28,216 nt of DNA from Ophiothrix spiculata (Eukaryota > Echinodermata > Ophiuroidea > Amphilepidida > Ophiotrichidae). How positions within the stretch are numbered: position 1 is the first letter of the stretch; each line of letters begins with the position of its first letter. The notes below the pieces were generated by a model. That model saw nothing but the letters and a program-made list of their open reading frames with translations. It made no database searches and was not told the DNA's origin. The position numbers and the translations under genes are program-made. Of the stretch, positions 24,001 to 26,692 are shown in pieces. Location: NCBI GenBank assembly GCA_000969725.1, contig JXSR01S073478.1. One strand, 5' to 3'.

Positions 24001-26037
24001 TTCAGGTTTTTTATTTTATTTTTTGTGTTATTTTAGGCAAAAAAAAAATAGAAAAAAAATTTGCCCGACCGACCGATCCTACTTGAAAGGTTCCCCCGCC
24101 CGTAAAACAGGATATATTTTTTTTTCGTCGCCTTAGGGTTAAACTTTCTTCAAAATCAATAAATGGACAGACAGGCAGGCAGGCAAATAGATTAATTTTG
24201 GGATGAAGCATTGGTTTAAAAATACCTCTACAAACTCATCCAGTTCAGGGTCAGGGGTCGGAGGTGGCGTCTCGTCAAACTCGGAAGATTCCGACTCATC
24301 GAGGCCTGGCATCAACTTCTTTCGCTGTTTCTTCAATTTATTCAATGCTGCTAAAGGAAGTTTTCTGTGAAAAGGATAAAATTATTCTAACATGATTCAA
24401 AAAAAAAGAAACATCCAGGTGGGGTTGAGGGGGTGAAGTGGGATGAAACTTTAAGTATTATACAGAACTTGACTTGAACCGAGGTGGGGGGGGGTACTCA
24501 GATTTCAGCTAGGTACGGGTGTACGGCCGAAGATTTCAACTTGAACTCACTTTGGTTTCTTTTTAATAACTGGTGTTTTCTGTTCCGAAAGAGATTTGTG
24601 TGATTTTGGCCGTTTGGGTTTTAGAGGACTTATGGTTTACTGGACTTAGATTTCTGTCTACAAGTGAGTTCGGCCGCTTGGGTTTTAAAGGACTTAAGGT
24701 TTACGGGACTTAAGATTTCTGACAACGAGAGCAAGATTTTCATAGGTCTGTAATTGTACTCACTTTGGTTTCTTCTTAATAATTGGCGCTTTCTTCTCTT
24801 TTTGAGGTTTAGGCGGTTTCGGCGATTTTGGACGCTTGGGCTTCGAGGATTTTGTTTTACTGGACTTTGATTTCTTGCTCTTTTCCTTCTTTGGTTTTTG
24901 TTGCAGCTGTAATTCTTCTTCCGTCACTTCCGGTAATTTGACATTGATCATGATCTGTAGACAACAAAATGAACGAAAATTGAGAGAAAAATGTTGCGCT
25001 TTGAAATGTAGACAAATCGTGAGAGAATATGCAAAATATTCCATGTCCCGCACCTAAAATGAAATAAATTTTTCGCTCATGAATTGTCTTGTCAAATGGC
25101 CATGATTCATTTTACAGAATAGGCCAATAACAATTTTTAAGTTATATCTATTAGGCCCAAAAAAAGGTTTGTCTCAGAAACTTTTTGCGAAACAGCTATG
25201 CGGCAATCTTTTGGGGTTTCATACAAGACAATAAAATGGTATTTTACAACTTCCAAGATCTGTATTGATCTGAACAGAAGAGTGTCTCATGATTGTTTTC
25301 AATTTGTAAACAAAACCACCTAGTTGTACAGGCTTCAATTGGGCACAACACCGTGCCAGCTGCCTGCAAAGAGTTAATGTCCACCAACATATCGGATATT
25401 TATGTTGTAGTCTATAATGGGCGAGGCCATATTTGTTGAAAATTCAAATACATGGAAATCAGAGTAATTATTCACTTCTCTTGTGTAAATGAAAGTAAAA
25501 TGACCAATCAATCGATGGTTCACAGATTCATCGATGTCTCCCAAATGTAAACAAAACCATTGAAAATTGTAACTACCCATACCAGTAACAGGCAGATCAA
25601 GTTCCTGACAAGTATTCCAAAAGCCAGTTTAGCTCATCAGGTATACGGACAGGGTGTGATTGGGTTTGTGGAGAAAATCCTGGCTGTTGTGAAGAATCAA
25701 GAAAAACAGTCTAAAACTGGTCTATAATGCCCATATCGGGCTGAAAACAAATTAAATTGAACAAACAAATCCTGAAATCTACACAAGAAATCCTGAAAAA
25801 TCCTGAAGAATCACACCCTTGTTGGTAACGGTACATGCAAGTTCAAACGGTTAAAACTCTCATTACCTTGGGGATGTCCTTGAGGCCAGATGCTTTAGCT
25901 TTGGCCACAGCCTCGGCCACGATGCGATTAGCCTTGTCTTGCAACTGGCGCTGTTTGATCATCTTCTTGCGCTCTTTTTCATCCTTTGGAAGATCAGCAT
26001 CCGTGTCTTCAGAGCTCTTGGAGGAAGATGCATCCAT
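1..26037 (-). CDS. CHD7: CHD6/7/8/9-class chromatin remodeller gene, partial (13 exons, both ends outside the window)
   Basis: Predicted ATP-dependent nucleosome remodeller of CHD subfamily III (vertebrate CHD6-9, fly kismet), a nuclear protein acting at enhancers and promoters. Join, all minus strand: 25867-26037, 24764-24954, 24226-24364, 23218-23472, 21345-21475, 15956-16076, 11245-11600, 8026-8269, 7293-7469, 4615-4776, 2495-2575, 1156-1315, 1-73. Lengths sum to 2261 bp (753 codons plus 2 bases) with no stop and matching phases at every junction. Domain order by residue in this fragment: basic and acidic low-complexity part 1-252, chromodomain 1 about 262-330, chromodomain 2 about 345-410, SNF2 ATPase lobe 1 about 435-650, connecting segment 650-753. 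Lobe 2 and the C-terminal domains lie beyond position 1. The symbol is a family label: an invertebrate gene is probably co-orthologous to CHD6-9. Whether more coding exons lie upstream of 26037 is not visible. Confidence 0.93.
74..391 (-). repeat. Two upstream copies of the exon 13 acceptor and exon start
   Basis: Copies begin at acceptor-equivalent positions 391 and 234, against 73 for the true exon (spacings 157 and 161 bp). Each has a TTATTATTATTACT(T/A)(C)AG|GTGCAGAGGAG acceptor. The copy at 391 is open through [20 protein letters not shown] and on to [18 protein letters not shown] before a TAA. The copy at 234 carries a one-base insertion and a stop. Neither shows a usable donor, so they look like decoy acceptors or pseudo-exons rather than alternative exons. 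Confidence 0.88.
396..668. other. Intron 12 remainder
   Basis: Short AT-rich intron sequence between the exon 12 copies and the exon 13 copies, containing only the remnant at 597-640 and a TAA/TTA microsatellite at about 398-410. Confidence 0.5.
597..640. repeat. Remnant related to the 1396-1721 element
   Basis: Contains CTACCCGGGTAG and CGGGTACCCGAAAA, the subterminal words of the hAT-type element. It abuts the truncated end of the last exon 12 copy (about 669) closely enough that its insertion may have caused the truncation. No complete ends are visible. Confidence 0.55.
669..1155 (-). repeat. 171-bp tandem copies of the exon 12 3' part plus donor
   Basis: Copies with donor-equivalent positions at 985 and 814, and a truncated fourth at about 669-776, follow exon 12. 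The period is exactly 171 bp between 1156, 985 and 814. The unit is about 120 bp of exon ([11 protein letters not shown] ... NHPFLIN) plus about 50 bp of intron. Because 171 is divisible by three and the intron part lacks stops, one frame runs open through all copies (1252 to 677). The copy at 985 keeps AATG|GTAAGT; the copy at 814 has lost GT (to TT). Only the third unit is preceded by a good acceptor-like tract (CTCTTCCTCTTTTACAG at about 940), and that unit lacks a donor. Confidence 0.95.
1156..1315 (-). CDS. CHD7: CHD exon 12: segment leading to ATPase lobe 2
   Basis: A 160-bp exon: 53 codons, then G of a split Gly codon. The acceptor is TGTATTTTAG and the donor AATG|GTAAGT. It encodes [40 protein letters not shown] and [13 protein letters not shown], the strongly conserved CHD segment around the LRKCCNHP motif just before lobe 2. 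It joins exon 13 as LINGAEEQI. From the LERNF codons onward, together with the donor and the first intron bases, this exon is repeated with a 171-bp period downstream. Confidence 0.95.
1396..1721. mobile_element. hAT-type non-autonomous element with 8-bp target duplication
   Basis: Ends are TAGGCCTGGGAC and GTCCAAGGCCTA, flanked by the perfect 8-bp direct repeat GTGGTCTC (1388-1395 and 1722-1729). Subterminal ACCCGGGTAC / GTACCCGGGT blocks are inverted and repeated. An 8-bp duplication is the usual hAT signature. It is 326 bp with no ORF. Confidence 0.9.
1960..2215. mobile_element. GCTGAATTCATACTCGA-ended inverted-repeat element
   Basis: The left terminus GCTGAATTCATACTCGACGC and right terminus TTTCGAGTATGAATTCAGC form inverted repeats of about 25 bp. 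The interior is GC-richer than its surroundings, with repeated (A)ACGCAA/TTGCG words. TTAA lies immediately left (1956-1959) and, one base removed, right (2217-2220), so a TTAA target is possible but not proven. The short plus-strand frame over it is not a gene. Confidence 0.8.
2495..2575 (-). CDS. CHD7: CHD exon 11: conserved post-motif III segment
   Basis: An 81-bp exon of 27 codons, phase 0 to 0, with acceptor TTTTTTTTTTTCAG and donor GTTGAG|GTAGGT. It encodes [20 protein letters not shown] then KEETIVE, the invariant brace/linker between ATPase lobes in SNF2 proteins. The LRR(L/V)K(E/D)DVE core is diagnostic for CHD/ISWI/SNF2 ATPases. No partial copies were seen. Confidence 0.96.
2626..2947 (+). 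mobile_element. CAGGGTTAGTAC-family inverted-repeat element, copy 1
   Basis: Starts CAGGGTTAGTAC and ends GTACTAACCCTG (12-bp perfect inverted repeat), flanked by the 5-bp direct repeat TAATT (2621-2625, 2948-2952). The interior repeats CAAGGACTTT/AAGGACTTTT many times in both orientations. It is 322 bp and non-coding. It sits about 50 bp upstream of the exon 11 acceptor. The closely similar copy at 21581-21911 does not show the same clean 5-bp duplication. Confidence 0.88.
2948..3823. other. Intron 10 stretch: poly-C run, otherwise featureless
   Basis: A run of 13 C at about 3348-3360 followed by five T is the only notable motif. The minus-strand frame at 3294-3551 is low-complexity and unsupported. 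Confidence 0.55.
3824..4436. mobile_element. CAGTCTTTCC-ended element with 5-bp target duplication
   Basis: The left end reads CAGTCTTTCCCAGTACTTAC then ACAAGTGACG; the right end is its near-exact reverse complement (about 28 bp, with few mismatches). The element is flanked by the direct repeat TTCAC (3819-3823 and 4437-4441). It is 613 bp and non-coding. The motif CA(C/A)T(T/C)...GTGAC recurs inside, so the subterminal regions may carry repeated binding sites. Confidence 0.85.
4615..4776 (-). CDS. CHD7: CHD exon 10: ATPase motif III region
   Basis: A 162-bp exon of 54 codons, phase 0 to 0, acceptor ACATTTTGTAG and donor CAACAG|GTATTG. It encodes [20 protein letters not shown] (motif [12 protein letters not shown]), then [20 protein letters not shown] and [14 protein letters not shown]. 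It joins directly to ILRPMMLRR in exon 11. It is well conserved with no missing key residue. No partial copies were seen near this exon. Confidence 0.96.
4777..5479. other. Intron 9 stretch without recognised features
   Basis: The opposed frames around 5007-5309 overlap antisense to each other and resemble no family I know. No splice or transposon signals were found beyond the exon 10 acceptor (ACATTTTGTAG). Confidence 0.5.
5480..5555 (-). repeat. Decayed copy of the exon 9 3' end in intron 9
   Basis: Read on the minus strand, this stretch gives AGAACAGAAATTGACAAACT, CCAGGAAGGACTGAAATCTT and AAATGTGACGAGTTTGG. It aligns with exon 9 AAGAACAGAAACTGTAAACT / GCTGGAAGGACTGAAAATCT / TAGATCTGGTGAGTTTGG. 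The donor has degraded (GGTGAGT to TGACGAGT). It lies about 1.8 kb downstream of exon 9, so it is an old, displaced copy. Confidence 0.75.
5556..6889. other. Intron 9 stretch: TGACCT-rich duplication and a short hairpin
   Basis: A block rich in TGACCT/GACCTCA motifs is present twice (about 6371-6480 and about 6539-6620), sharing AATTTGACCTCAAA and CAACTTTTT. A small perfect-arm hairpin, ACACAAAGCAC ... GTGCTTTGTGT, lies at about 5938-5974. No gene was recognised; the short frames at 6532-6894 occur on both strands of repeat-like sequence. Confidence 0.6.
6890..7047 (-). mobile_element. tRNA-derived SINE, minus strand
   Basis: On the minus strand the head reads GGAAGCGGGTTAGTGTAGCG (box A-like TTAGTGTAGCGG), then a box B-like GGTTCAAGTCCC (plus 6983-6995), at tRNA-like spacing. 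It is followed by a body with TGTGCATTTGGTTTTCAGTC and CTTTCTTGGGTTATCCTTGG. The 3' boundary is uncertain. It lies in intron 9 in the same orientation as the host gene. The acceptor-stem halves do not pair well, so it is a SINE rather than a functional tRNA gene. Confidence 0.72.
7293..7469 (-). CDS. CHD7: CHD exon 9: ATPase motif II (DEAH)
   Basis: A 177-bp exon of 59 codons, phase 0 to 0, with acceptor TTCACTTGCAG and donor GATCTG|GTGAGT. It encodes [20 protein letters not shown], the Walker B segment [15 protein letters not shown] with the catalytic DEAH box, then [18 protein letters not shown] and the preceding hydrophobic strand are needed for Mg-ATP hydrolysis, and all are intact. A decayed copy of its 3' end lies in intron 9 at 5480-5555. 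Confidence 0.95.
7470..8025. other. Intron 8, no recognised features
   Basis: A 556-bp AT-rich intron with a consensus acceptor at the exon 9 side (TTCACTTGCAG). No repeats or exon copies were recognised. Confidence 0.6.
8026..8269 (-). CDS. CHD7: CHD exon 8: ATPase motifs I and Ia
   Basis: A 244-bp exon: one base completes Gly, then 81 codons. The acceptor is TTAATCCATACAG and the donor GATAAG|GTTTGT. It encodes [20 protein letters not shown] with the Walker A / motif I lysine (GLGKT), then [20 protein letters not shown] (motif Ia) and [17 protein letters not shown], ending [10 protein letters not shown]. This is the nucleotide-binding start of the SNF2 ATPase that powers remodelling. The sequence looks intact, with all key residues present. 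Confidence 0.96.
8349..9358. mobile_element. AGGCCTAAAAA-family inverted-repeat element, copy 1
   Basis: The left end reads AGGCCTAAAAAAGTTGTTCG then TTTGGCATAACCCGACCGAC. The right end, reverse complemented, reads GGCCTAAAAAAGTAATTGTG then TTTGGCATCGGTCAGA, giving diverged terminal inverted repeats of about 40 bp. It shares with the element at 26693-28104 both termini and a subterminal block (GAAAGATGAGAACA ... CTCCATTAGTCTGTGTG). It is about 1.0 kb, and I see no transposase. Confidence 0.78.
9359..9937. other. Intron 7 stretch without recognised features
   Basis: The frame at 9450-9755 (101 codons, Lys-rich) has no family resemblance that I know and no supporting signals. It is AT-rich intron sequence. 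Confidence 0.45.
9938..10481 (-). repeat. 101-bp tandem array of the exon 7 3' end plus donor
   Basis: Equivalent bases occur at 9960, 10061, 10162, 10263, 10364 and 10465, an exact 101-bp period over about 5.3 units. Read on the minus strand each unit holds [21 protein letters not shown], the donor-like AATGG|GTAGGTATCC and about 30 bp of intron. Relative to exon 7 the units share mostly synonymous changes (AAT/AAC, ACA/ACC, CTT/CTG, CGG/AGG and so on) and one Ile to Val. Two subtypes occur: ATTATACC, and ATTGAACC (Tyr to Phe in translation) at 10162 and 10364. No acceptor precedes the units, so they are not expected to be exons. Confidence 0.95.
10482..11241. other. Assembly gap (760 N)
   Basis: The run of N lies between the tandem array and the donor of exon 7. 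The sequence on the left is mid-unit of the 101-bp repeat and that on the right is the homologous point of the exon, so the gap almost certainly holds more array units. The N length is not a whole number of 101-bp periods between equivalent positions (781 bp), so its size may be an estimate. Long open frames spanning it are artefacts. Confidence 0.97.
11245..11600 (-). CDS. CHD7: CHD exon 7: chromodomain 2 and start of the ATPase domain
   Basis: A 356-bp exon, phase 0 in, ending after GG of a Gly codon at a GG|GT donor just beside the N gap. The acceptor is TTTCTTTCAG. It encodes [18 protein letters not shown], then chromodomain 2 ([20 protein letters not shown]), a linker, and the Q-motif region [19 protein letters not shown] that opens SNF2-type ATPases. 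The two bases GG join to A of exon 8, giving [12 protein letters not shown], which matches the spacing in CHD7-type proteins. The 3' end of this exon is the seed of the 101-bp array at 9938-10481. The donor is only three bases from the gap (GTA visible). Confidence 0.93.
11629..12248. mobile_element. 620-bp element with long perfect terminal inverted repeats
   Basis: The left end starts GTGACCCGTCATATCGAAAG and continues GTACCTTAA; the right end is its exact complement over about 29 bp. Including the flanking CATATAT / ATATATG the match reaches about 36 bp, so a TA or ATAT target duplication is possible. The interior is AT-rich and non-coding. It sits 29 bp upstream of the exon 7 acceptor on the transcript, so insertion has come very close to a splice site. 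Confidence 0.88.
12249..13532. other. Intron 6 stretch without recognised features
   Basis: About 1.3 kb of AT-rich sequence between two inverted-repeat elements. The frame at 12325-12531 is short, hydrophobic and unsupported. No splice-flanked exon, SINE head or terminal repeat was found. Confidence 0.5.
13533..14868. mobile_element. CATACCTGCCAAC-ended element with 6-bp target duplication
   Basis: Termini are CATACCTGCCAAC and GTTGGCAGGTATG, a perfect 13-bp inverted repeat, flanked by the direct repeat TTATAG (13527-13532 and 14869-14874). Next to the right end are nested palindromic motifs (ATCGGGATGTCCCGATTTT, ATCGGGACGATCCCGA). The interior (1336 bp in total) has G-rich GGGGCCCC-type tracts and no transposase that I recognise, so it appears non-autonomous. 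A 6-bp duplication is not diagnostic of a common superfamily such as hAT (8) or mariner (TA). Confidence 0.88.
14869..15361. other. Intron 6 stretch without recognised features
   Basis: No convincing coding frame, transposon terminus or RNA signal was seen. It starts at the 6-bp target duplication of the neighbouring element (14869-14874). Confidence 0.5.
15362..15436 (-). repeat. Copy of the exon 6 3' end, donor and intron start
   Basis: About 75 bp here match 15897-15976: the plus strand shares GCGGACGTCAAATATGACGA, then TAGCAGA and CTTACATCTTGAAGGTAGCT. On the minus strand this is the last 17 bases of exon 6 with its GTAAGT donor and the first intron bases. The exon part is too short to act alone, but the 5' splice-site sequence is intact. 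Confidence 0.85.
15434..15898. repeat. 129-bp minisatellite and an AT-rich direct repeat in intron 6
   Basis: A unit beginning CTGGTCCAAGA starts at 15434, 15563 and 15692 (period 129 bp, third copy partial), with internal landmarks GACAAAGTTGAAAATTTGAC and ACGGGGTCACC. The first unit abuts the exon 6-derived copy. A second direct repeat, AAATTATGCAAATTAGGTAC then TTAATTA, occurs near 15769 and near 15870. Open frames through the minisatellite are by-products of its low stop density. Confidence 0.85.
15956..16076 (-). CDS. CHD7: CHD exon 6: second part of chromodomain 1
   Basis: A 121-bp exon: one base completes the Tyr codon from exon 5, then 40 codons. The acceptor is GTAAAATTGCAG and the donor CAAGAT|GTAAGT. 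It reads [20 protein letters not shown], then [20 protein letters not shown]. The aromatic YLHCEW strand and the following basic helix are the conserved second half of CHD chromodomain 1, which together with chromodomain 2 binds histone tails or gates the ATPase. The last 17 bp and the donor are duplicated at 15362-15436. Confidence 0.9.
16226..16410 (-). repeat. Distant degenerate exon 5-like copy near exon 6
   Basis: The plus strand shows GCTTCTGTACATGATAGAAT, CTCCACTTCTACTTGTGCGT and CTCCAGGAACTTGG, which align with the 3' half of exon 5 read antisense. They are flanked by TCTAGATGG spacers like those at 20.5-21.3 kb. A further piece at about 16375-16400 (CTTCTATACTTGATAGAGG) repeats the donor-proximal part. 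It lies about 5 kb from exon 5, at the other end of intron 5, and is badly decayed. Confidence 0.6.
16867..17095. mobile_element. Small CAGGG-ended inverted-repeat element
   Basis: Begins CAGGGATGTCA and ends TGACAACCCTG, giving near-perfect terminal inverted repeats of 11 bp. It is 229 bp, contains repeated CCCGGCACT motifs and has no ORF of note. It interrupts the first of two paralogous segments; the second (near 17745-17755) lacks it and gives a direct empty-site comparison. Confidence 0.8.
17505..17626 (+). pseudogene. Second LINE fragment, paralogous to 17962-18060
   Basis: Reads [20 protein letters not shown] then [13 protein letters not shown], nearly the same as the sequence at 17962-18060. 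It stops where the GAGGTGAGAAAAGATA repeat begins, so this retrotransposon piece was split or duplicated together with neighbouring sequence. Confidence 0.75.
17896..17963 (+). mobile_element. Truncated CAGGGTTAGTAC-family element, copy 3
   Basis: The first 68 bp or so of the family found at 2626 and 21581 (CAGGGTTAGTACACTTTTTC, then two CAAGGACTTT motifs). It is joined directly to LINE-derived sequence with no right terminus. Confidence 0.8.
17962..18610 (+). pseudogene. Decayed CR1/L2-like non-LTR retrotransposon 3' coding fragment
   Basis: In shifting frames the plus strand reads [16 protein letters not shown], then [48 protein letters not shown] and, after a damaged stretch, [15 protein letters not shown]. 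These are classic C-terminal landmarks of LINE reverse transcriptases of the CR1/L2/Jockey type (LQRVQNSAARL / LHWLPV / LLTYKALHG / FSVAAPKLWN). Frame changes and stops make it a dead copy. It begins directly at the end of a truncated CAGGGTTAGTAC-family fragment. Confidence 0.85.
18826..19310 (+). mobile_element. tRNA-derived SINE with internally duplicated body
   Basis: A polymerase III-type head is visible: box A-like TAGTGTAGTGGTTAGAG near 18836-18852 and box B-like GGTTCGATTTAT at 18879-18890, at tRNA-like spacing. The body that follows (CACTAGCCGGAATGGAATCT ... TCTAGACTTCAAAATCCGCC, to about 19084) is repeated almost entirely at about 19092-19310 before a short CTAT microsatellite. The second copy holds extra bases (GAGCAGGGTATCCTACTCTG) missing from the first. 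Confidence 0.75.
19318..19740 (-). pseudogene. 3' fragment of a non-LTR retrotransposon ORF (reverse transcriptase C-terminal region)
   Basis: On the minus strand the frame reads [20 protein letters not shown] and continues with [20 protein letters not shown], then [19 protein letters not shown] and [11 protein letters not shown]. This is the well-known C-terminal tail of endonuclease/reverse-transcriptase LINE proteins, which normally follows the polymerase core. The core is absent, so this is a 5'-truncated or otherwise partial copy. It faces the same way as the host gene and lies deep in intron 5. The right boundary coincides with a TCCGCCTACAGGTG motif also present at 19079-19092. Confidence 0.82.
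19741..20319. other. Intron 5 stretch with no recognised feature
   Basis: AT-rich sequence without convincing coding potential. The short phrase TGTGTGTTTTTGTGA occurs twice in a row near 19950-19983. Nothing else was recognised. Confidence 0.5.
20320..20990. repeat. Larger duplication (period about 445 bp) overlapping the exon 5 copies
   Basis: The segment starting near 20334 (run of G, then a stretch with CCAATTGTGACTAAAAAACA and GTACTCAAATTTG, ending in the TCTAGATG spacer and the exon 5-like piece) recurs near 20775. The second occurrence again starts at a run of G and passes through the same landmarks. Part of the exon 5 copy array therefore arose by duplication of a compound unit, not only of the exon piece. 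Confidence 0.7.
20553..21344 (-). repeat. Degenerate copies of exon 5 with TCTAGATG-rich spacers
   Basis: Exon 5-like segments occur at about 21177-21278, 20994-21105, 20750-20776 (truncated against a G run) and 20553-20655, separated by spacers made of variants of TCTAGATGATGCCATCTAGA, itself partly palindromic. The copy at 20994-21105 keeps an open frame ([20 protein letters not shown]...VDEFNVKA) but its donor is altered. The copy at 21177 has frame-breaking changes and no donor. The truncated copy at 20750 keeps GTAAGT. No copy shows an acceptor with a good pyrimidine tract. Confidence 0.8.
21345..21475 (-). CDS. CHD7: CHD exon 5: first part of chromodomain 1
   Basis: A 131-bp exon entering in phase 0 (acceptor ATTTTTCAG) and ending after two bases of a Tyr codon at the donor AGCTA|GTAAGT. 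The encoded segment [18 protein letters not shown], then [10 protein letters not shown] and [12 protein letters not shown], is the N-terminal half of chromodomain 1. The VEKIL start and the aromatic EFFVKYRSY strand are characteristic of CHD6-9. The exon joins cleanly to YSYLHCEW at exon 6. Several degenerate copies lie downstream in intron 5. Confidence 0.9.
21581..21911 (+). mobile_element. CAGGGTTAGTAC-family inverted-repeat element, copy 2
   Basis: Starts CAGGGTTAGTAC and ends GTACTAACCCTG, a 12-bp perfect terminal inverted repeat. The interior is rich in the motif CAAGGACTTT and otherwise matches the element at 2626-2947 nearly throughout. It is 331 bp and non-coding. It lies in intron 4, between the exon 4 copies and exon 5. 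Orientation is assigned by similarity to the other copy. Confidence 0.88.
22019..23217 (-). repeat. Tandem copies of the exon 4 3' end plus donor in intron 4
   Basis: Copies of the last 115 bp or so of exon 4, with its 5' splice site and about 90 bp of C-rich (plus strand) intron, follow exon 4. Donor-equivalent positions are 22996, 22793 and 22557 against 23218 in the true exon, giving spacings of 222, 203 and 236 bp. A more decayed piece lies at 22019-22174. The copies at 22996 and 22793 keep a good donor (TTTGTG|GTAAGT) but share a 4-bp deletion that shifts the frame into a TAG. The copy at 22557 keeps the full-length frame but has lost its donor next to an inserted inverted-repeat element. 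They are best read as pseudo-exon repeats. Confidence 0.85.
22175..22544. mobile_element. Inverted-repeat (MITE-like) element inserted in the exon 4 copy array
   Basis: The element has long imperfect terminal inverted repeats of about 48-50 bp: the left end starts TATCGTCACGCTA and contains TGGCCTAACTTCCATGGCTG; the right end ends in TAGCGTGACGATA and contains the reverse complement. It is about 370 bp and has no coding capacity. It interrupts one unit of the exon 4-derived array, so it is younger than at least part of that array. The target duplication is not clear; a TA dinucleotide is possible. Confidence 0.8.
23218..23472 (-). CDS. CHD7: CHD exon 4: acidic/basic linker leading to chromodomain 1
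   Basis: A 255-bp exon of 85 codons, phase 0 to 0. The acceptor is TTTTATCTACAG and the donor TTTGTG|GTAACT. The peptide moves from a basic start ([14 protein letters not shown]) through an acidic patch ([14 protein letters not shown]) and a Lys-rich segment to an acidic C-terminal part ending [10 protein letters not shown]. This leads directly into the chromodomain 1 exon. Long antisense open frames across this region and its downstream copies are shadows. The 3' 115 bp or so of the exon is repeated three or four times in intron 4. Confidence 0.87.
23588..24212. repeat. Intron 3: two inverted-repeat elements and a duplicated intron segment
   Basis: An approximately 200-bp hairpin-type element spans 23588-23787, with imperfect inverted ends of about 35 bp (AAAATTTTCGTTATCAAACA at the left; the right end reads back as a near match). 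A second inverted-repeat stretch spans about 23931-24136, with ends around GGCGACGAAAA and GTAAAACAG. A segment of about 70 bp containing CAATAAATGGACAGACAG occurs at 23812-23884 and again at 24143-24212, the latter only 14 bp inside intron 3. The phrase GTGAGAT(G/A)GGTCAAAATAAC also occurs twice (near 23558 and 23903). Confidence 0.65.
24226..24364 (-). CDS. CHD7: CHD exon 3: acidic/proline segment
   Basis: A 139-bp exon that completes the split Lys codon of exon 2 and ends in phase 0 at a GAG|GTATTT donor. The acceptor is CTTTTCACAG. The peptide has a basic start ([13 protein letters not shown]) and then an acidic, Pro/Thr-rich tail ([20 protein letters not shown]), a composition typical of the region before CHD chromodomains. 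I saw no exon-derived copies, but the adjacent downstream intron sequence is duplicated (24143-24212 and 23812-23884). Confidence 0.85.
24547..24725 (-). repeat. Two decayed partial copies of exon 2 in intron 2
   Basis: The stretch 24551-24660 matches the 3' half of exon 2, read on the minus strand, and is followed by a preserved donor (AACCAAA|GTGAGTTC). A second, shorter copy at about 24668-24723 repeats the segment that reads, on the plus strand, GGCCGCTTGGGTTTTA up to GGACTTAAGATTTCTG. Both carry indels and stops relative to exon 2 and lack a recognisable acceptor, so they are not expected to be used as exons. Confidence 0.75.
24764..24954 (-). CDS. CHD7: CHD exon 2: lysine-rich linker
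   Basis: A 191-bp exon, entering in phase 0 and leaving after two bases of a Lys codon. The acceptor is TTGTCTACAG and the donor AACCAAA|GTGAGT. It starts [16 protein letters not shown], followed by a strongly basic run of Lys, Ser and Pro ([16 protein letters not shown] and so on) up to KKKPK, probably disordered and compatible with nuclear localisation or DNA contact. The 3' part of this exon and its donor are copied just downstream at 24551-24725. Confidence 0.85.
24955..25866. other. Intron 1, no recognised features
   Basis: AT-rich intron of 912 bp. A short stretch at about 25151-25180 (TAGGCCCAAAAAAAGGTTTGT) recalls the AGGCCTAAAAA termini but has no partner end. The minus-strand frame at 25374-25580 is unsupported. 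Confidence 0.5.
25867..26037 (-). CDS. CHD7: CHD exon 1: charged N-terminal region
   Basis: A 171-bp exon of 57 codons, phase 0 at both ends. The acceptor is a pyrimidine-rich stretch ending CTAG just above 26037 and the donor is CAAG|GTAATG. The peptide begins [13 protein letters not shown] and continues with a Lys/Glu-rich helix-prone part ([18 protein letters not shown]). The first codon is ATG directly after the splice acceptor, so it could be an initiator behind a non-coding exon, but CHD7-type proteins normally have several hundred residues before chromodomain 1 and only 252 codons precede it here. An internal coding exon is therefore more likely. No partial copies of this exon were seen nearby. 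Confidence 0.85.
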
Positions 26038-26692
26038 CTAGAGGAAGAAAATTTGAATTGGAAACGCTTATTAAGTTGGGTTGGTTTACTGGTAGGCAAA
26101 ATAAGCTCTGTTTTAGTTTTGCACAACTTTTTGTGACCCTCAAATTTTGTTAATACAGTGCCTTATGGAGAAAATCAGAAACATTGCTTGTCTTTAAATA
26201 TAAAGGAAAATAAAGTGACGTTTTTGTCAATTTATCAAATTGGGGTGCAGAATTCTGCACCAAAGCAATTGATCAAAGTCACAAGAAATCTGATATTTTC
26301 AGTCACCAATGGGCCACAACATTTTTATCTATAACTTCGCCATTTTTAACACTGGTTGACCCCTCATTTTAAAGCTATTAAACTGCTCTATAACAAAAGC
26401 TAAAAATAGTGATATTCAAATTAAAACATTTTTTTCATGATTAATGCTAAATTTTTAATGCTTTGCAATCAAAGTATATACGAGGAGGTATCAAACAGTT
26501 CTAAACTTTACCAAGAAGAAATACAGCAAGGAACATAACACTATGAGATCATTAAGGCATCTTTACATAGTCACTTTGCAAATACATTTCTCCCACTTTC
26601 AACTGATTGTCCACAACAATCATTGTAGAGATTGTCTCTACTGAAGTACATCCATTTTGTTTTAAGATGAAAATGAACATTTTCATCATGCA
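26038..26692. other. Upstream intron or flank, no recognised features
   Basis: Sequence upstream of exon 1 in the transcript. It has an acceptor at its low end (TTTTCTTCCTCTAG) but no further exon, promoter motif or repeat that I can support. Confidence 0.5.

Noticed and set aside
25151..25185. Third member of the AGGCCTAAAAA family
   Set aside because: Only about 20 bp resemble one terminus and no opposite end or subterminal block was found.
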